Shown: positions 27,782 to 37,416 of the stretch, piece after piece
Layout: the number at the start of each line of letters is the position of its first letter
How positions within the stretch are numbered: position 1 is the stretch's first letter
NCBI GenBank assembly: GCA_040754075.1
Contig: JBFMDH010000007.1
Location: forward strand, 229,581-293,580
Source: Acidobacteriota bacterium
GTDB taxonomy: Bacteria; Acidobacteriota; Blastocatellia; UBA7656
Length of the DNA: 64,000 nt
Direction: 5' to 3'
Translations under genes and position numbers: made by a program
The notes under the pieces: model-generated
Told to the model about the DNA's origin: nothing
What the model saw: the letters and a program-made list of their open reading frames with translations, nothing else
Database searches by the model: none

Positions 27782-28942
27782 ATGACGACAATTACAGTCA
27801 ATAAACGTGGTGTAGAACGTACTCAAAAACGTCACCTGTGGATTTATCGCAGTGACCTCATTGATACGGGTAATGCCGAGTCAGGCGACATCGTTTTAGT
27901 GAGCGATACGAAGGGGAAGCTTCTCGGTCAGGCGCTTTACAGTTCGACTTCACAAATTGCTTTGCGATTTATCAGTTTCGACCAGTTAATCATAAACCGT
28001 GATTTCTGGCTTGCAAGACTAATCAGCGCCGAACGCCTGCGCCAACAGGTCGTCACCGATGCCAATGCTTACCGGTTGGTTTACGGGGAAAGCGATTTTT
28101 TGCCGTCGCTCATCATCGACCGTTTTGCTGATTGTTTCGTTATGCAAACGCTCTCGCAAGGGATGGAGGCGCTCAAACCTTTGTGGGTTGACCTGTTAAT
28201 TGAGCGTTACCAGCCACGCGCGATTATTGAACGCAATGATGCCAGGGTGCGCGAACTCGAAAGCCTGCCGCGTCAGGTGAGTTTACTTTATGGCGAGTCG
28301 CCGGATGAGTTAATTATTTATGAGAACAGGGTGAAATACGGCGTGAGTTTGCTCGAAGGTCAAAAGACCGGCGCGTTTTTAGACCAGAGAGAAAACCGGC
28401 TGGCAACAGAAAATTATGCGCGAGGTCGCGCCCTCGATTGCTTTACTTTTCAAGGCGGTTTCGCTCTGCATATGGCAAAGCAAGCCGAGCAGGTAATCGC
28501 CGTTGATATTTCCGCAGAAGCAATCAAACAAGCCCGGTGCAATGCCGAATTGAATGAGACTAATAATATTGAGTTCCTTGAAGCCAATGTTTTCGATTTG
28601 TTGCACGATCTGGAACGCGCCGGTGAAAAATTCACCTGCATCAATCTCGACCCACCGGCTTTTGCCAAAAATCGCAAAGCTTTGGAAGGCGCGATGCGCG
28701 GTTACAAAGAAATCAATTTGCGGGCGATGAAAATGATTGAACCCGGCGGCATCTTAATCACCTCGACCTGTTCACATCACATGAGCGAAGAACTGTTTTT
28801 AGCAGTGCTCGCCGATGCAGCGGCAGATGCCGGGCGCAACGCCCAGATACTCGAAAAGCGCGCGCAATCACGCGACCATCCCATTTTGATTGCCATGCCT
28901 GAGACCTATTATTTGAAGTGTGTGATTCTGCGGGTTGATTAA
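27782..28942 (+). CDS. rlmI: RlmI-type 23S rRNA (cytosine-C5) methyltransferase
   Basis: 386 residues from the ATG at 27782. An N-terminal PUA domain (TVNKRGVERTQKRHLWIYRSDL, SGDIVLVSD) is followed by a Rossmann SAM domain: GQKTGAFLDQRENR, LDCFTFQGGFALHMA, and LDPPAFAKNRK, ending with TSTCSHHM. The second cysteine of TSTCSHH fits the m5C catalytic cysteine of the family. In E. coli RlmI modifies C1962. The reading frame overlaps the end of the S41 peptidase gene by four bases. The specific target base is inferred by homology. Confidence 0.9.
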   Translation: MTTITVNKRGVERTQKRHLWIYRSDLIDTGNAESGDIVLVSDTKGKLLGQALYSSTSQIALRFISFDQLIINRDFWLARLISAERLRQQVVTDANAYRLVYGESDFLPSLIIDRFADCFVMQTLSQGMEALKPLWVDLLIERYQPRAIIERNDARVRELESLPRQVSLLYGESPDELIIYENRVKYGVSLLEGQKTGAFLDQRENRLATENYARGRALDCFTFQGGFALHMAKQAEQVIAVDISAEAIKQARCNAELNETNNIEFLEANVFDLLHDLERAGEKFTCINLDPPAFAKNRKALEGAMRGYKEINLRAMKMIEPGGILITSTCSHHMSEELFLAVLADAAADAGRNAQILEKRAQSRDHPILIAMPETYYLKCVILRVD

Positions 28943-30615
28943 GGTCTGTCGTTTTGATTGGCGTGCGAATTTTCCGCCATCATTTTCGCTTCGGGAAATT
29001 TTTCCAAGGCTTTCAAAAGCTGGACATCTTCGGCGAGATAAACCTGGTCGCCAGCCTCAGGTCCATAAGCGGCGGTGATAATTTCGCGACGCAGTTGCAG
29101 GATGATGTAATTTTTCCGCTCGTTGAATTGCTCTTCGGAAAAATTGAATTGCGAATTGGTGGCGATGAATTGCCGGTAAGCCGCCAGGACTTTTTCATCA
29201 ACCACAAAATGATTGATGTCATCCTGAGTCAAGTGGCTTTTGTTTTGTGATTCGTTGATTTTGTACTCGCGAAGGTTGGCAATTTGTCCGGCAACCAGTT
29301 GGCGAACGAACATGAAAATTCCGTTAAAGATTCGCCCGTTGACCGAATTCTGCGAAAACGATCTCGGCTCTTTGGATTTCACTTCGACATCCGGGGTGAT
29401 GCCGCCGCCGCCATATACAGACCTGCCGCTATCCGTATAAACCGTGTTTGATTTTTGTGCCGTGGTATTTTCCTGAGCCGTCTCTTTCGGGTGATAGTAA
29501 TAATCGTAAAAGCTGACGTTGGAATAATCGCGTTGAATCAATCGTCCGGTCGGCGTGTGCCAGCGTTGGGTGGTAAGCGTCAGTCCCGCGCCGTATGAAA
29601 GGCGCGTCACACTTTGCACCAAACCTTTTCCGAAACTGGTTTCGCCGACAATCAAGGCGCGGTCATGGTCTTGCAATGCGCCGGCAACCACTTCGGAAGC
29701 CGACGCGGTGTTGCCGTTGACCAAAATCACCAGCGGCATGGTTTCCGGTTCATTATTATCGGGCACTTCAAAAACGCGGGTCGGGAAACGCCCTTCGCGT
29801 CCGCGCACTTCGAGAATTTTTTGCCCGCTGCGCAAAAATTTCTTGGCAACTTCAATCGCCTGGTCAAGCAAGCCGCCGGGATTGCCGCGCAAATCCAGCA
29901 CCAGTTGTTTCATTCCCTCTTGTTTGAGTTTGGTGATGGCGGCGGTCAACTCTTCTTCGGTTTTCGCGGCGAAACCTCCTGTGAGTCCGATGTAACCGGT
30001 GCCCGGTTGTGAAGTCATAAATGCCGTGCGCACGGTCGGCAATTTCACTTCATCGCGTTTGATTTTTACGGTAATGGGACTGGCGACACCGGCGCGTTCA
30101 ACGGTTATCTTAACCTCTTCGCCTTTTTCGCCGCGCACATTGTGCAAGACTTTATCCTGATTCCAATCTTCTGCGCTTTGTCCGTTGACCGCAATAATCG
30201 CATCGCCATAACGCAGACCGGCTCGATGTCCGGGACCGCCCGGCGTTGCCGACATGATGTAAACCCGGTCGTAGCGTTTGGCGATGGTAACGCCTATACC
30301 ATAAATGCGGCTTTGTTGTTCGGTTTGTAATTCGTCGAATTCGGCTTTAGTGAAAAAGCTGGAGTGTGGGTCGAGTTGATGAAGCATTTCCTGAATCGAA
30401 GCTTTGCTGAGCAGTTCAACATCCGTTTCCCCGGCATATTCTTCGCGCACGGTTTCGAGCGCTTCTTCAAAACCTTTCTTGACATCATCGGTATTGGAGG
30501 TTGCCGAAGAGGAAGTTTTAGTCATACGAGAGCGCGATTGATAAAGCCCTCCGATAAGTGATGACAAAACCACGATAATGATGGCGGCAAGCGGCAAAAC
30601 TTTTTGGTTCATCAA
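28939..30615 (-). CDS. S41 family C-terminal processing peptidase
   Basis: 558 residues. An N-terminal membrane anchor (PLAAIIIVVLSSLIGGLY) is followed by a helical region, a PDZ domain (about 100-185, YGIGVTI, GLRYGDAIIAVNGQ) and the S41 catalytic domain. Catalytic Ser lies in NGNTASASEVVAGAL and Lys in GETSFGKGLVQSV; LDLRGNPGGLLDQAI is the family signature. It is a periplasmic CtpA/Prc-like protease that trims or degrades envelope proteins. A long C-terminal helical region (about 440-558) is unlike minimal CtpA. Confidence 0.93.
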   Translation of the reverse strand: MMNQKVLPLAAIIIVVLSSLIGGLYQSRSRMTKTSSSATSNTDDVKKGFEEALETVREEYAGETDVELLSKASIQEMLHQLDPHSSFFTKAEFDELQTEQQSRIYGIGVTIAKRYDRVYIMSATPGGPGHRAGLRYGDAIIAVNGQSAEDWNQDKVLHNVRGEKGEEVKITVERAGVASPITVKIKRDEVKLPTVRTAFMTSQPGTGYIGLTGGFAAKTEEELTAAITKLKQEGMKQLVLDLRGNPGGLLDQAIEVAKKFLRSGQKILEVRGREGRFPTRVFEVPDNNEPETMPLVILVNGNTASASEVVAGALQDHDRALIVGETSFGKGLVQSVTRLSYGAGLTLTTQRWHTPTGRLIQRDYSNVSFYDYYYHPKETAQENTTAQKSNTVYTDSGRSVYGGGGITPDVEVKSKEPRSFSQNSVNGRIFNGIFMFVRQLVAGQIANLREYKINESQNKSHLTQDDINHFVVDEKVLAAYRQFIATNSQFNFSEEQFNERKNYIILQLRREIITAAYGPEAGDQVYLAEDVQLLKALEKFPEAKMMAENSHANQNDRP

Positions 30616-30704
30616 ATGACGTACTCCTCAAAATCAGAATAATATAAAAGGAAACCGTTTGTCATCAATTCACGGTCAAGATTTCGTTAAATCCCTTGCG
30701 CGAT

Positions 30705-31469
30705 TTAAAGCCAGTCAGGAACCAGCACCAGACGAAATCCCAAATAGGTCCAATCGGAGTTGGTTTCTACATGGTGAACATATGAAAAATCATTTGCCGC
30801 ATTGCAGCCGACGGCAAAAGCATTGGCATTGCCGAATTCATCGCGATAGGCTCCGAGTTCCAGGCTTTGGGTATGACTCCATTCCCGGTGAAAAACGTTG
30901 CCAATCAAATTGAACACCGCAGGCGGGCAGATGGTGACGCGATAGCCCATCGGCATCAAAGCGTGTGAACGCCAGTCTTCATTTATCAAACGCATCAATG
31001 AACGCAGTGAAGCGTAATCGTGGGCGAAACGTGTGCCGTTGGTAAATCCGGCTTCGCCTATGAACCCGGCTATCGGGTCAAGCGTCCAATCATGTCCATA
31101 TTCGGAACCGTAGAAGTGTCTGCCGTGCGGCAGGTAATTGGGTTTTTGGGTAGATTCGACGCCGAGAATCAGCCCTTGATGGCGATGATGCCCGATATTC
31201 AACGCTTGTTGACAACTGCTCTGATGGCTTGTGGCTCTGGTGAAATCTTTACCGCACATCGGATACATTCTGGCGATATAGTCGGCATCAAACGGCACGG
31301 CTTCTTCTGAAGGGATGACGTGCCATTCGATGTTGAAGCGACGCAAATGTTCAGTGATTTTATCGGTTTCTTCGGGAATGATGGCATTTGGCGAAAGCAA
31401 ATTGACAGTTTTCGCGATGCCAAAATAATCGCGGAGTTGTTGTTCACGAGAGTTTAAAATTTTCTGCAT
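30705..31469 (-). CDS. Uncharacterised protein with a faint FGE-like C-terminus
   Basis: 254 residues with no signal peptide or recognised catalytic motif. It is rich in His, Trp, Tyr and Asn. The C-terminal stretch (SLELGAYRDEFGNANAFAVG...WTYLGFRLVLVPDW) resembles the closing segment of formylglycine-generating enzyme/SUMF1-type domains, which end in GFRLV. The likeness is weak and the rest does not match, so no function is given. It precedes the S41 protease gene by 89 bases on the same strand. The ATG has GGGAGG in the adjacent leader. Confidence 0.55.
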   Translation of the reverse strand: MQKILNSREQQLRDYFGIAKTVNLLSPNAIIPEETDKITEHLRRFNIEWHVIPSEEAVPFDADYIARMYPMCGKDFTRATSHQSSCQQALNIGHHRHQGLILGVESTQKPNYLPHGRHFYGSEYGHDWTLDPIAGFIGEAGFTNGTRFAHDYASLRSLMRLINEDWRSHALMPMGYRVTICPPAVFNLIGNVFHREWSHTQSLELGAYRDEFGNANAFAVGCNAANDFSYVHHVETNSDWTYLGFRLVLVPDWL

Positions 31470-31558
31470 GGTTGCTCCCTCCTTGCCCGAATGGTTAATC
31501 GCTCAGGAACACGCAAGGCGAATCGCCAGTTTGAAACATCTCTTGCTTGACTATCGCT

Positions 31559-31969
31559 TCAGGCTTTCACTGCAAAAACAAATTGCGTCTGGGTAATCAA
31601 GGCAATCAACTTTCCCTCTTCGGAAACAAGGCGCGTCTGCCAGGTCTGACTGCGTTTGCCTTTATGAAGTGGCGTGCATTCACCGATAACCGTTGAGCCA
31701 AGGGTTGCCGGACGAAAGAAATTGGTCTTCGATTCGATGGTGGTGGTGGTGTGTCCTTCGGGTAAATTGATTACCGTGGCAACCGCGCCAAGCGTATCGG
31801 CAAACGCCATCATCGCGCCACCGTGCAAAATATCACCGACTGTACATAAATCACCGCGGACTTCCAGGCGCGCTTTGACCATATCGGGAGAGGCTTCGAG
31901 AAACTCTACGCCTAACAAATCCGGGAAAATGCCTTTGATACGCTCCTGTAAAATTGCGACTAAATTCAT
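31559..31969 (-). CDS. PaaI-type hotdog-fold thioesterase
   Basis: 136 residues from ATG 31969, which has GAGGAG just upstream; a longer frame to 32047 is not supported. The hotdog signature GDLCTVGDILHGGAMMAFADTLGAVAT carries the HGG motif and the catalytic acidic residue on the following helix. It hydrolyses acyl-CoA or aryl-CoA thioesters. The substrate is not evident. It is divergent from the cytochrome gene and may share regulation. Confidence 0.88.
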   Translation of the reverse strand: MNLVAILQERIKGIFPDLLGVEFLEASPDMVKARLEVRGDLCTVGDILHGGAMMAFADTLGAVATVINLPEGHTTTTIESKTNFFRPATLGSTVIGECTPLHKGKRSQTWQTRLVSEEGKLIALITQTQFVFAVKA

Positions 31970-32143
31970 CGAGGCTCCTCTGATTGAAATTTTCTGGGGT
32001 GATGCTGAATTGATAAAGACGCAATAAAAATGCGCTGCCGGTTGCAAATTGTCAACGCGGGTTGACCTTAAATGCCGAGAAAAATCCTTTCCTCATTCAT
32101 CAAACTTCGACCTTTCCATAGCGAAAATATTGATAATCTGCGG

Positions 32144-32173
32144 TTGCTAACCGACCGGTTAGTCGGTTACAAT
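32144..32173 (+). promoter_or_regulatory. Promoter with an embedded palindromic operator upstream of the exported redox cluster
   Basis: TTGCTA (32144-32149) and TACAAT (32168-32173) are 18 bases apart. Between and overlapping them lies a perfect inverted repeat, arms TAACCGAC and GTCGGTTA around CGGTTA (32148-32169). Arms of this kind are typical of TetR-family operators, and the position would block RNA polymerase. Confidence 0.6.
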
Positions 32174-32235
32174 GGGCGGCGTCAAAGCAACGCATCAGCT
32201 CTCTAATATAAAATCAAAATGCTTAGGAGGGTCAC

Positions 32236-33510
32236 GTGAACAAAGACATTCGTCGAACCTTGCAAGTCATGTCGCTTTTAGTCGGGTTAATTTCTCTGGT
32301 CGCCTTTGCCACCGCCAAGGATAAAGCCAGTGCCTCGACCGCATCCTTCTCCAAAGATGTTGCGCCCATCCTTTATAAACATTGCGTTGAATGTCATCGT
32401 CCGGGTGAAATCGCGCCAATGTCTCTACTCACTTATAAAGAGGTGCGTCCGTGGGCGCGTTCGATTCGCGAACGTATCCTAGATAAATCCATGCCCCCCT
32501 GGAGCGCCGACCCGAAATACGGTCACTGGGCAAACGACCCTCGCCTGTCGCAAAAAGAGATTGCCACCATCACTTCCTGGGTAGAAGCCGGTGCGCCAAA
32601 AGGTGAGGACAAAGATTTACCGCCGACTCCGAAATTCACCGAAGGCTGGACGATTGGCAAACCCGATGTCGTGCTGGAAATGCCCGAAGAATATACCGTT
32701 CCGGCAGACGGCACGGTTCCCTATCTCTATTTCTCGATGCCGACGAATTTCACCGAAGACAAATGGGTTCAGGCGATGGAAATTCGACCGGGCAATCGTT
32801 CGGTGGTGCATCACGTCATCGCTTATGCACAGGAAGCCAATGTAAAAGACGCCGCACCGGGCAGCGAAGGTGAACTGCGTCGCGGGCGTGTGCATCTCGG
32901 CGGCATCACCCCGAATAAAACCGGCATGGTTTTTGGCGATGGCATGGCGCGCTTGATTAAAAAAGGCAGCAACATCGTTTTCCAGATGCATTACACCACC
33001 AACGGCACGGTGACCAAAGACCGCACCAAAATCGGATTCGTGTTTGCCAAAAAACCAGCCAGCAAAATGTTGATGACCGGCAATGCCATCAATGGACGAT
33101 TCGTGATTCCGGCGGGCGACCCCAGTCATGAAGTCAAAGCTACAAAAACATTCGATGAAGATGTGTTGATTACCTCTTTTATGCCGCACATGCATGTGCG
33201 CGGTAAAGCCTTCCGCTATACGGCGGTCTACCCCGATGGTCGTTCGGAAATTTTACTCAATGTGCCGCAATATGATTTCAACTGGCAGCACACCTACATT
33301 CCGCAAAATCCGATTCTGCTGCCGAAAGGAACCAGGCTCGATTGTGTGGCTTATTTCGATAATTCCGAAAAGAACAAATACAACCCCGACCCGTCGAAAG
33401 AGGTGCGTTGGGGCGATCAAACCTGGGAAGAGATGATGATCGGTTGGTTTACTTATGTAAAAGCCGAACCATCGAAAACCAACCCGACACCGGCATCATC
33501 CGGTAAATAA
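32236..33510 (+). CDS. Exported cytochrome c fused to a copper type II monooxygenase-like domain
   Basis: 424 residues, GTG start with AGGAGGG upstream. A signal peptide is followed by one c-type heme site, CVECH, with a likely Met ligand in APMSLL. The C-terminal 270 residues resemble the ascorbate-dependent (PHM/DBH-like) copper monooxygenase fold: [14 protein letters not shown] and [12 protein letters not shown] supply candidate copper His and Met ligands. Proteins of this design are frequent in Acidobacteriota and Planctomycetes, but their substrate is unknown. It is first of a set of five same-strand genes. Confidence 0.85.
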   Translation: MNKDIRRTLQVMSLLVGLISLVAFATAKDKASASTASFSKDVAPILYKHCVECHRPGEIAPMSLLTYKEVRPWARSIRERILDKSMPPWSADPKYGHWANDPRLSQKEIATITSWVEAGAPKGEDKDLPPTPKFTEGWTIGKPDVVLEMPEEYTVPADGTVPYLYFSMPTNFTEDKWVQAMEIRPGNRSVVHHVIAYAQEANVKDAAPGSEGELRRGRVHLGGITPNKTGMVFGDGMARLIKKGSNIVFQMHYTTNGTVTKDRTKIGFVFAKKPASKMLMTGNAINGRFVIPAGDPSHEVKATKTFDEDVLITSFMPHMHVRGKAFRYTAVYPDGRSEILLNVPQYDFNWQHTYIPQNPILLPKGTRLDCVAYFDNSEKNKYNPDPSKEVRWGDQTWEEMMIGWFTYVKAEPSKTNPTPASSGK

Positions 33511-33530
33511 TCTTTCTCAATTCATCATTC

Positions 33531-33573
33531 GATATTGTGGTCAGCGATCATTAAAATTGCTGCCCACAATATC
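33531..33573 (+). terminator. Hairpin between the cytochrome and amidohydrolase genes
   Basis: Arms GATATTGTGG / CCACAATATC, extended after one mismatch by CAGC / GCTG. It could be a terminator or an RNA processing site within the cluster. Confidence 0.5.
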
Positions 33574-33664
33574 TTTGTCATGGCAGGTTCCGTCGCAGTG
33601 GAAGTGGCCGATGCCATCAACGATTTCATTCACAACACCATTTTTCTCAAGGAGTCATTAAGCT

Positions 33665-35200
33665 ATGTGGATTCGCAAAGCCCTAAGAGATATGAAAAAA
33701 GGCGTTGATTCGCCAATGCCCACCCAGGTGGTCTCAAACGAAGAATTCGAGCCAAGACCGCAAACCCCAAAACAGAAAGAGGTCGAACATTTAATCGGCG
33801 AACTTTCGGAAGCTCGCGCCAAAAAACTCGGTATGCCACGTCGCGCGTTTATGCGCACGTCAATGGGCATGGCGACCTGTTTCTTAGCTTCCAATCTCGC
33901 TTATGGTAAACGCTACTGGGAAGTCGATGAAGTCGAGACCTGGGAAGCCGCCGCCAATGAAGAGAAATGGCCGAAGAGCGAGTATTTCATCGTCGATGTT
34001 CAGGCGCATTTCACCAACGGGTTTGCCATCGGTTTTCGCAACAATGAGTTCATGAAAAACATGGGCTTCGATTTGAAGAACGATGCCGAATCCTATAGCC
34101 TCACGACTTTCGTTAAAGAGATGCTCTTTGACAGCGAAACTTCAATCGTAGTGATTTCAGGCGTGCCGACGCTGGAAACCAATCGCGATAAGGACGGCAA
34201 AATCCTCGAAGGCAATGCCCGCAGTCGCGGCATCTTACCGAGTTGGTTGATGGCTGAAGCGGCTAAAAAAATCAATGCCCTGGCGGGCGGCACCCAGCGC
34301 GCCCTCAATCAAGGCAACCTCGCGCCCAATCACTATTGGGACAAAGTCAACAATAAAGTAGACAAAGCCACAACCCTTGAACAGATGGAACGCGAAATCA
34401 AGCAATACAAAATCAGTTCGTGGAAATGGTATTGCCATACCGACCCCGGACGTTCGGGCGGCGGTTTCCAGTTGGACGATGAAAACGCTCAGTGGTTTAT
34501 GGAGGAATCGCGCAAACGCGGCGTCAAACTCATCAGCGTTCACAAAGGCTATTCCTATCAATCGCGCACCCTTGGTCATTTAGCCAATCCCAAAGACATG
34601 GAAAAAGCCGCGCTCAACAATCCCGATTTCAATTTCGTGGTCTATCATTCCGCCATCAAACACGGCAAGAATGAACAGGGGATGACCGGCGAAACCACCT
34701 GGCTCGATAAAGACCACAACAACTACGACCCGACCACGGGCGATTTCGAGTGGCATAAAATTTTGATGGACATCAAGAAACGCAATCCGAAAATCAATAA
34801 CATCTATTGCGAAATCGGCAGTTTCTTTAACACGCTGGCAATCGTCCATCCCGAACTCTGCATGCATGGCATGGGTAAAAACATCAAGTATTACGGGTCA
34901 GACCACGTCGTATGGGGAACCGATTGTCTGTGGTGGGGGTCGCCGCAATGGGGCATTGATGCCTTCAAACGTTTCCAGATCACCGACGAATTCTGCGAGA
35001 AATTCGGCTACAAGAAACTCACCAAAGAAGACAAAGCGAAAATCTTCGGATTGAATGCCGCGAAACTTTACAAGGTGAATGTGAAAGCCAAGCGCAATCC
35101 ACTTGCTACTGACGCTTTGGATAAATTGAAAGCCGAGTACATCGACCGTGGCGGCAAGCGTAGCAACGCGGCGTATGGCTGGGTGCGCGCCAGCGATTAA
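33665..35200 (+). CDS. Amidohydrolase_2 family protein, probably exported
   Basis: 511 residues. An internal twin-arginine-like stretch ([21 protein letters not shown], residues 58-78) suggests export through Tat after an unusually long n-region, or a downstream start; the ATG at 33665 follows AAGGAG. The metal barrel carries VDVQAHF (HxH-like), HKGYS, VYHSA, IYCEIGS and GTDCLWWG with the closing Asp. Such enzymes hydrolyse or decarboxylate cyclic and aromatic acids. The pairing with a two-domain VOC protein is suggestive of ring chemistry, though this is inference. Confidence 0.8.
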   Translation: MWIRKALRDMKKGVDSPMPTQVVSNEEFEPRPQTPKQKEVEHLIGELSEARAKKLGMPRRAFMRTSMGMATCFLASNLAYGKRYWEVDEVETWEAAANEEKWPKSEYFIVDVQAHFTNGFAIGFRNNEFMKNMGFDLKNDAESYSLTTFVKEMLFDSETSIVVISGVPTLETNRDKDGKILEGNARSRGILPSWLMAEAAKKINALAGGTQRALNQGNLAPNHYWDKVNNKVDKATTLEQMEREIKQYKISSWKWYCHTDPGRSGGGFQLDDENAQWFMEESRKRGVKLISVHKGYSYQSRTLGHLANPKDMEKAALNNPDFNFVVYHSAIKHGKNEQGMTGETTWLDKDHNNYDPTTGDFEWHKILMDIKKRNPKINNIYCEIGSFFNTLAIVHPELCMHGMGKNIKYYGSDHVVWGTDCLWWGSPQWGIDAFKRFQITDEFCEKFGYKKLTKEDKAKIFGLNAAKLYKVNVKAKRNPLATDALDKLKAEYIDRGGKRSNAAYGWVRASD

Positions 35201-35226
35201 TTTGCAAGATTGAAAATTAAAAATAT

Positions 35227-35281
35227 TGCGAGCGGTGATGCACAGGTGGTCGCAAGCGACTTTGTAAACTTACCGCTCGCA
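35227..35281 (+). terminator. Terminator after the amidohydrolase gene
   Basis: Outer arms TGCGAGCGGT / ACCGCTCGCA, followed by TTTTTATC, with a smaller hairpin (GTCGC / GCGAC) in the loop. Confidence 0.75.
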
Positions 35282-35306
35282 TTTTTATCTGTAACTCGGC
35301 TTTGGC

Positions 35307-35379
35307 TAAGGCAGTAGCCCGACCGTGAGGGAGGGCGGTAGTGGAAAACGCCCGCGCTGACGCTTGGGCTACTGCCTTA
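35307..35379. repeat. REP-like palindromic repeat
   Basis: Perfect 14-base ends TAAGGCAGTAGCCC / GGGCTACTGCCTTA with inner GC-rich complementary segments (AGGGCG / CGCCC). It lies between two genes and ends 18 bases before the VOC gene start. Confidence 0.65.
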
Positions 35380-35397
35380 ATCTATAGCGAGGTTCAC

Positions 35398-36336
35398 ATG
35401 CTTACTAAACATCGGTTTCATCTTTTTCTCATCACTGCTCTGCTCGGTTCATTGACGCTTGGCGCTTTCGGATTTCAAGCGCAGGAAACTAAACCCGCTG
35501 CGCCGCAATTTCCCGAATCGCATTTTCATCATCTGCATTTAAATGTCCTCGACCCCAAAGCGAACATCGATTTTTACACCTCGAAATTCGATTGTGAAAA
35601 AGGTCGATTTGCAGGATTGTTGGATGCCGTGTGGGCGCAAAAATCCTGGGTACTGTTTACCAAAGTCAACGAAGCCCCGAAATCCGACCTCAACTCTGCG
35701 GTCTGGCATTTCGGTTGGGGCGCGGAAGATATGAAAGCGACTTATGAAAAACAACTGGCAATGGGAACCAAATTTTTCACGCCGATAACTGACATCAGCG
35801 ACATCGGCGGCAACACCGGAGCCACAGGGTTGTTTTATTACGCCTATGTTCAAGGTCCCGACGGCGCGCTCATCGAATTGAATACCGCGCGTCATCATCA
35901 TTTCGGACATATTCATTTGTTCAGCGCCGACCCGATTGCTGCCGCCGAATGGTACAAAAAATATTTCGGCGCAACGGGACGCGCTTCGGCTTCACGTGAA
36001 CCGCGCATGTATCGCGGCGTGCAAATCGGGCCCAGCGCCTCGCTGATGAAAGACAACGTCAACCTCATCATCTATCCGATTGAATACACCAGGAAAGCCT
36101 ACCCGGAAGCCTGGAAAGGCAAAACCGAACTTGAATCAACCAAAGGTCACGTTGTCGATCACATCGGTTTCAGTTTCGATAATCTCGAAGAGGCTTTGGA
36201 CAAGTTGCGCAAAGACGGCGTGAAGGTGACCGATGAAATTCGTTCGGTCGCCGGTGGCAAAATCAAATATGCCTTTATCGAAGGGCCGGATAAGATGCGT
36301 ATCGAAGTCATCGAAGGTCACGCAAAAAAAGAATAG
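35398..36336 (+). CDS. Exported two-domain VOC (glyoxalase/dioxygenase superfamily) protein
   Basis: 312 residues from ATG 35398, with GAGG upstream; a GTG at 35341 lies inside the REP-like repeat and is rejected. A signal peptide ([20 protein letters not shown]) is followed by two VOC modules: [19 protein letters not shown], and [19 protein letters not shown] with [19 protein letters not shown] and RIEVIEG. His and Glu at the usual positions (HHLHL, ALIELN, GHIHL, MRIEVIE) suggest a metal site. Reaction unknown. It lies in the middle of the exported redox cluster. Confidence 0.85.
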   Translation: MLTKHRFHLFLITALLGSLTLGAFGFQAQETKPAAPQFPESHFHHLHLNVLDPKANIDFYTSKFDCEKGRFAGLLDAVWAQKSWVLFTKVNEAPKSDLNSAVWHFGWGAEDMKATYEKQLAMGTKFFTPITDISDIGGNTGATGLFYYAYVQGPDGALIELNTARHHHFGHIHLFSADPIAAAEWYKKYFGATGRASASREPRMYRGVQIGPSASLMKDNVNLIIYPIEYTRKAYPEAWKGKTELESTKGHVVDHIGFSFDNLEEALDKLRKDGVKVTDEIRSVAGGKIKYAFIEGPDKMRIEVIEGHAKKE

Positions 36337-36460
36337 CCACTCGGCAACGTTTTACCGTATTGACAGGCACAAATGGTTTTCATTATTTTTCGCCTCACGC
36401 GAAATTCGTTTTAAAGTTGAGCGGGTCTTTAGCTATCAATTTTCATCGGAGGAATATTTC

Positions 36461-37402
36461 ATGCGACGACTGATTCAAGTCTTGGGTGCAGGTTTGCTCA
36501 TCCAATTTCTCGCGCTTTCGCTTTTTGCCCAACAGGACAAATTGATTGGCAAATGGGAAGGTAAAATTCAATCCCCGCAAGGTGAACGTCCGACAACCGC
36601 CACTTTCAAAAAAGAGGGCGATATTGTTGTGGGAACCATGCCCGGTATGCGCGGTGGCAGCGAACTGAAACTCAAAGACATTAAAGTTGACGGCAACAAA
36701 GTCACCGCCAAAGCCGATGTCGAAACCCCGCAAGGGGCGTTTACCATCAACTACAGTTTCACACTCGAAGGCGATGCGATGACCGGGCAGGGCAATGTCG
36801 ATTTCGGCGGACAAAGCATCGCTTTTGATATAAGTTTGAAACGCGCCAAAGATGAAAGCCAACCAACGCAACCGGCGCAAAGCGCCCAGCCTCAACCACC
36901 TGCCGGTCAGAATCCACAACGCCGGTCGAGTGTGCCGCAACCGCAGCAGAAACAATCCATAGACTATTTCGTCGGGCAATGGAGCTATAAATACATCGGG
37001 CGGGAAAGCGCGTTTGGTCCAGCGCCGCGCGAATGCACACTGACATTCACCAAACGCGCCGACGGCAAAACGCTTGATGGCAAGACCGAATGTAAAGGCG
37101 ATAGCGCCTCATTCAAACATTCCGCCGTTCTGGTTTATGATGAGGCGACAAAACAGATGACGCTCACGGAAAAACTGAGCACAGGCATCACCATCAACAG
37201 CAAGGGCGATTGGAGCAGTCCGATTTCCATCAAGTTCACCATCGACCCTGTCAAAAGCAAAGGTCAATCGTTACAATTGCGAAGAACGATTTCCATCGTC
37301 TCAGCGCATTCTTTCGCGATTGCCGAAGAATTGGCTGAAGACGGTGGACAGTTTGTAAGACTCGGTAGCGCGGTTTTGAGCAAAGCCGGGGCAACTCAAT
37401 AA
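36461..37402 (+). CDS. Exported two-domain beta-rich protein of unknown function
   Basis: 313 residues from ATG 36461, preceded by GGAGGA; the frame extends upstream without support. Signal peptide [24 protein letters not shown]. The first half ([15 protein letters not shown]...[16 protein letters not shown]) is beta-strand rich like lipocalin-type DUF1579 modules. A Gln/Pro-rich linker (about 140-170) leads to a second similar half ([19 protein letters not shown]). No catalytic residues are recognised. It ends 14 bases before the di-heme peroxidase gene, so they are probably co-transcribed. Confidence 0.7.
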   Translation: MRRLIQVLGAGLLIQFLALSLFAQQDKLIGKWEGKIQSPQGERPTTATFKKEGDIVVGTMPGMRGGSELKLKDIKVDGNKVTAKADVETPQGAFTINYSFTLEGDAMTGQGNVDFGGQSIAFDISLKRAKDESQPTQPAQSAQPQPPAGQNPQRRSSVPQPQQKQSIDYFVGQWSYKYIGRESAFGPAPRECTLTFTKRADGKTLDGKTECKGDSASFKHSAVLVYDEATKQMTLTEKLSTGITINSKGDWSSPISIKFTIDPVKSKGQSLQLRRTISIVSAHSFAIAEELAEDGGQFVRLGSAVLSKAGATQ

Positions 37403-37416
37403 GGACGAATTCTTTC

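Noticed and set aside
35341..35397. Upstream GTG start for the VOC protein
   Set aside because: It begins inside the REP-like palindrome and would put 19 residues before the signal peptide; the ATG at 35398 has a ribosome site.
36233..36460. Long N-terminal extension of the beta-rich exported protein overlapping the VOC gene
   Set aside because: The ATG at 36461 has GGAGGA and starts a clear signal peptide; the extension has no such support.
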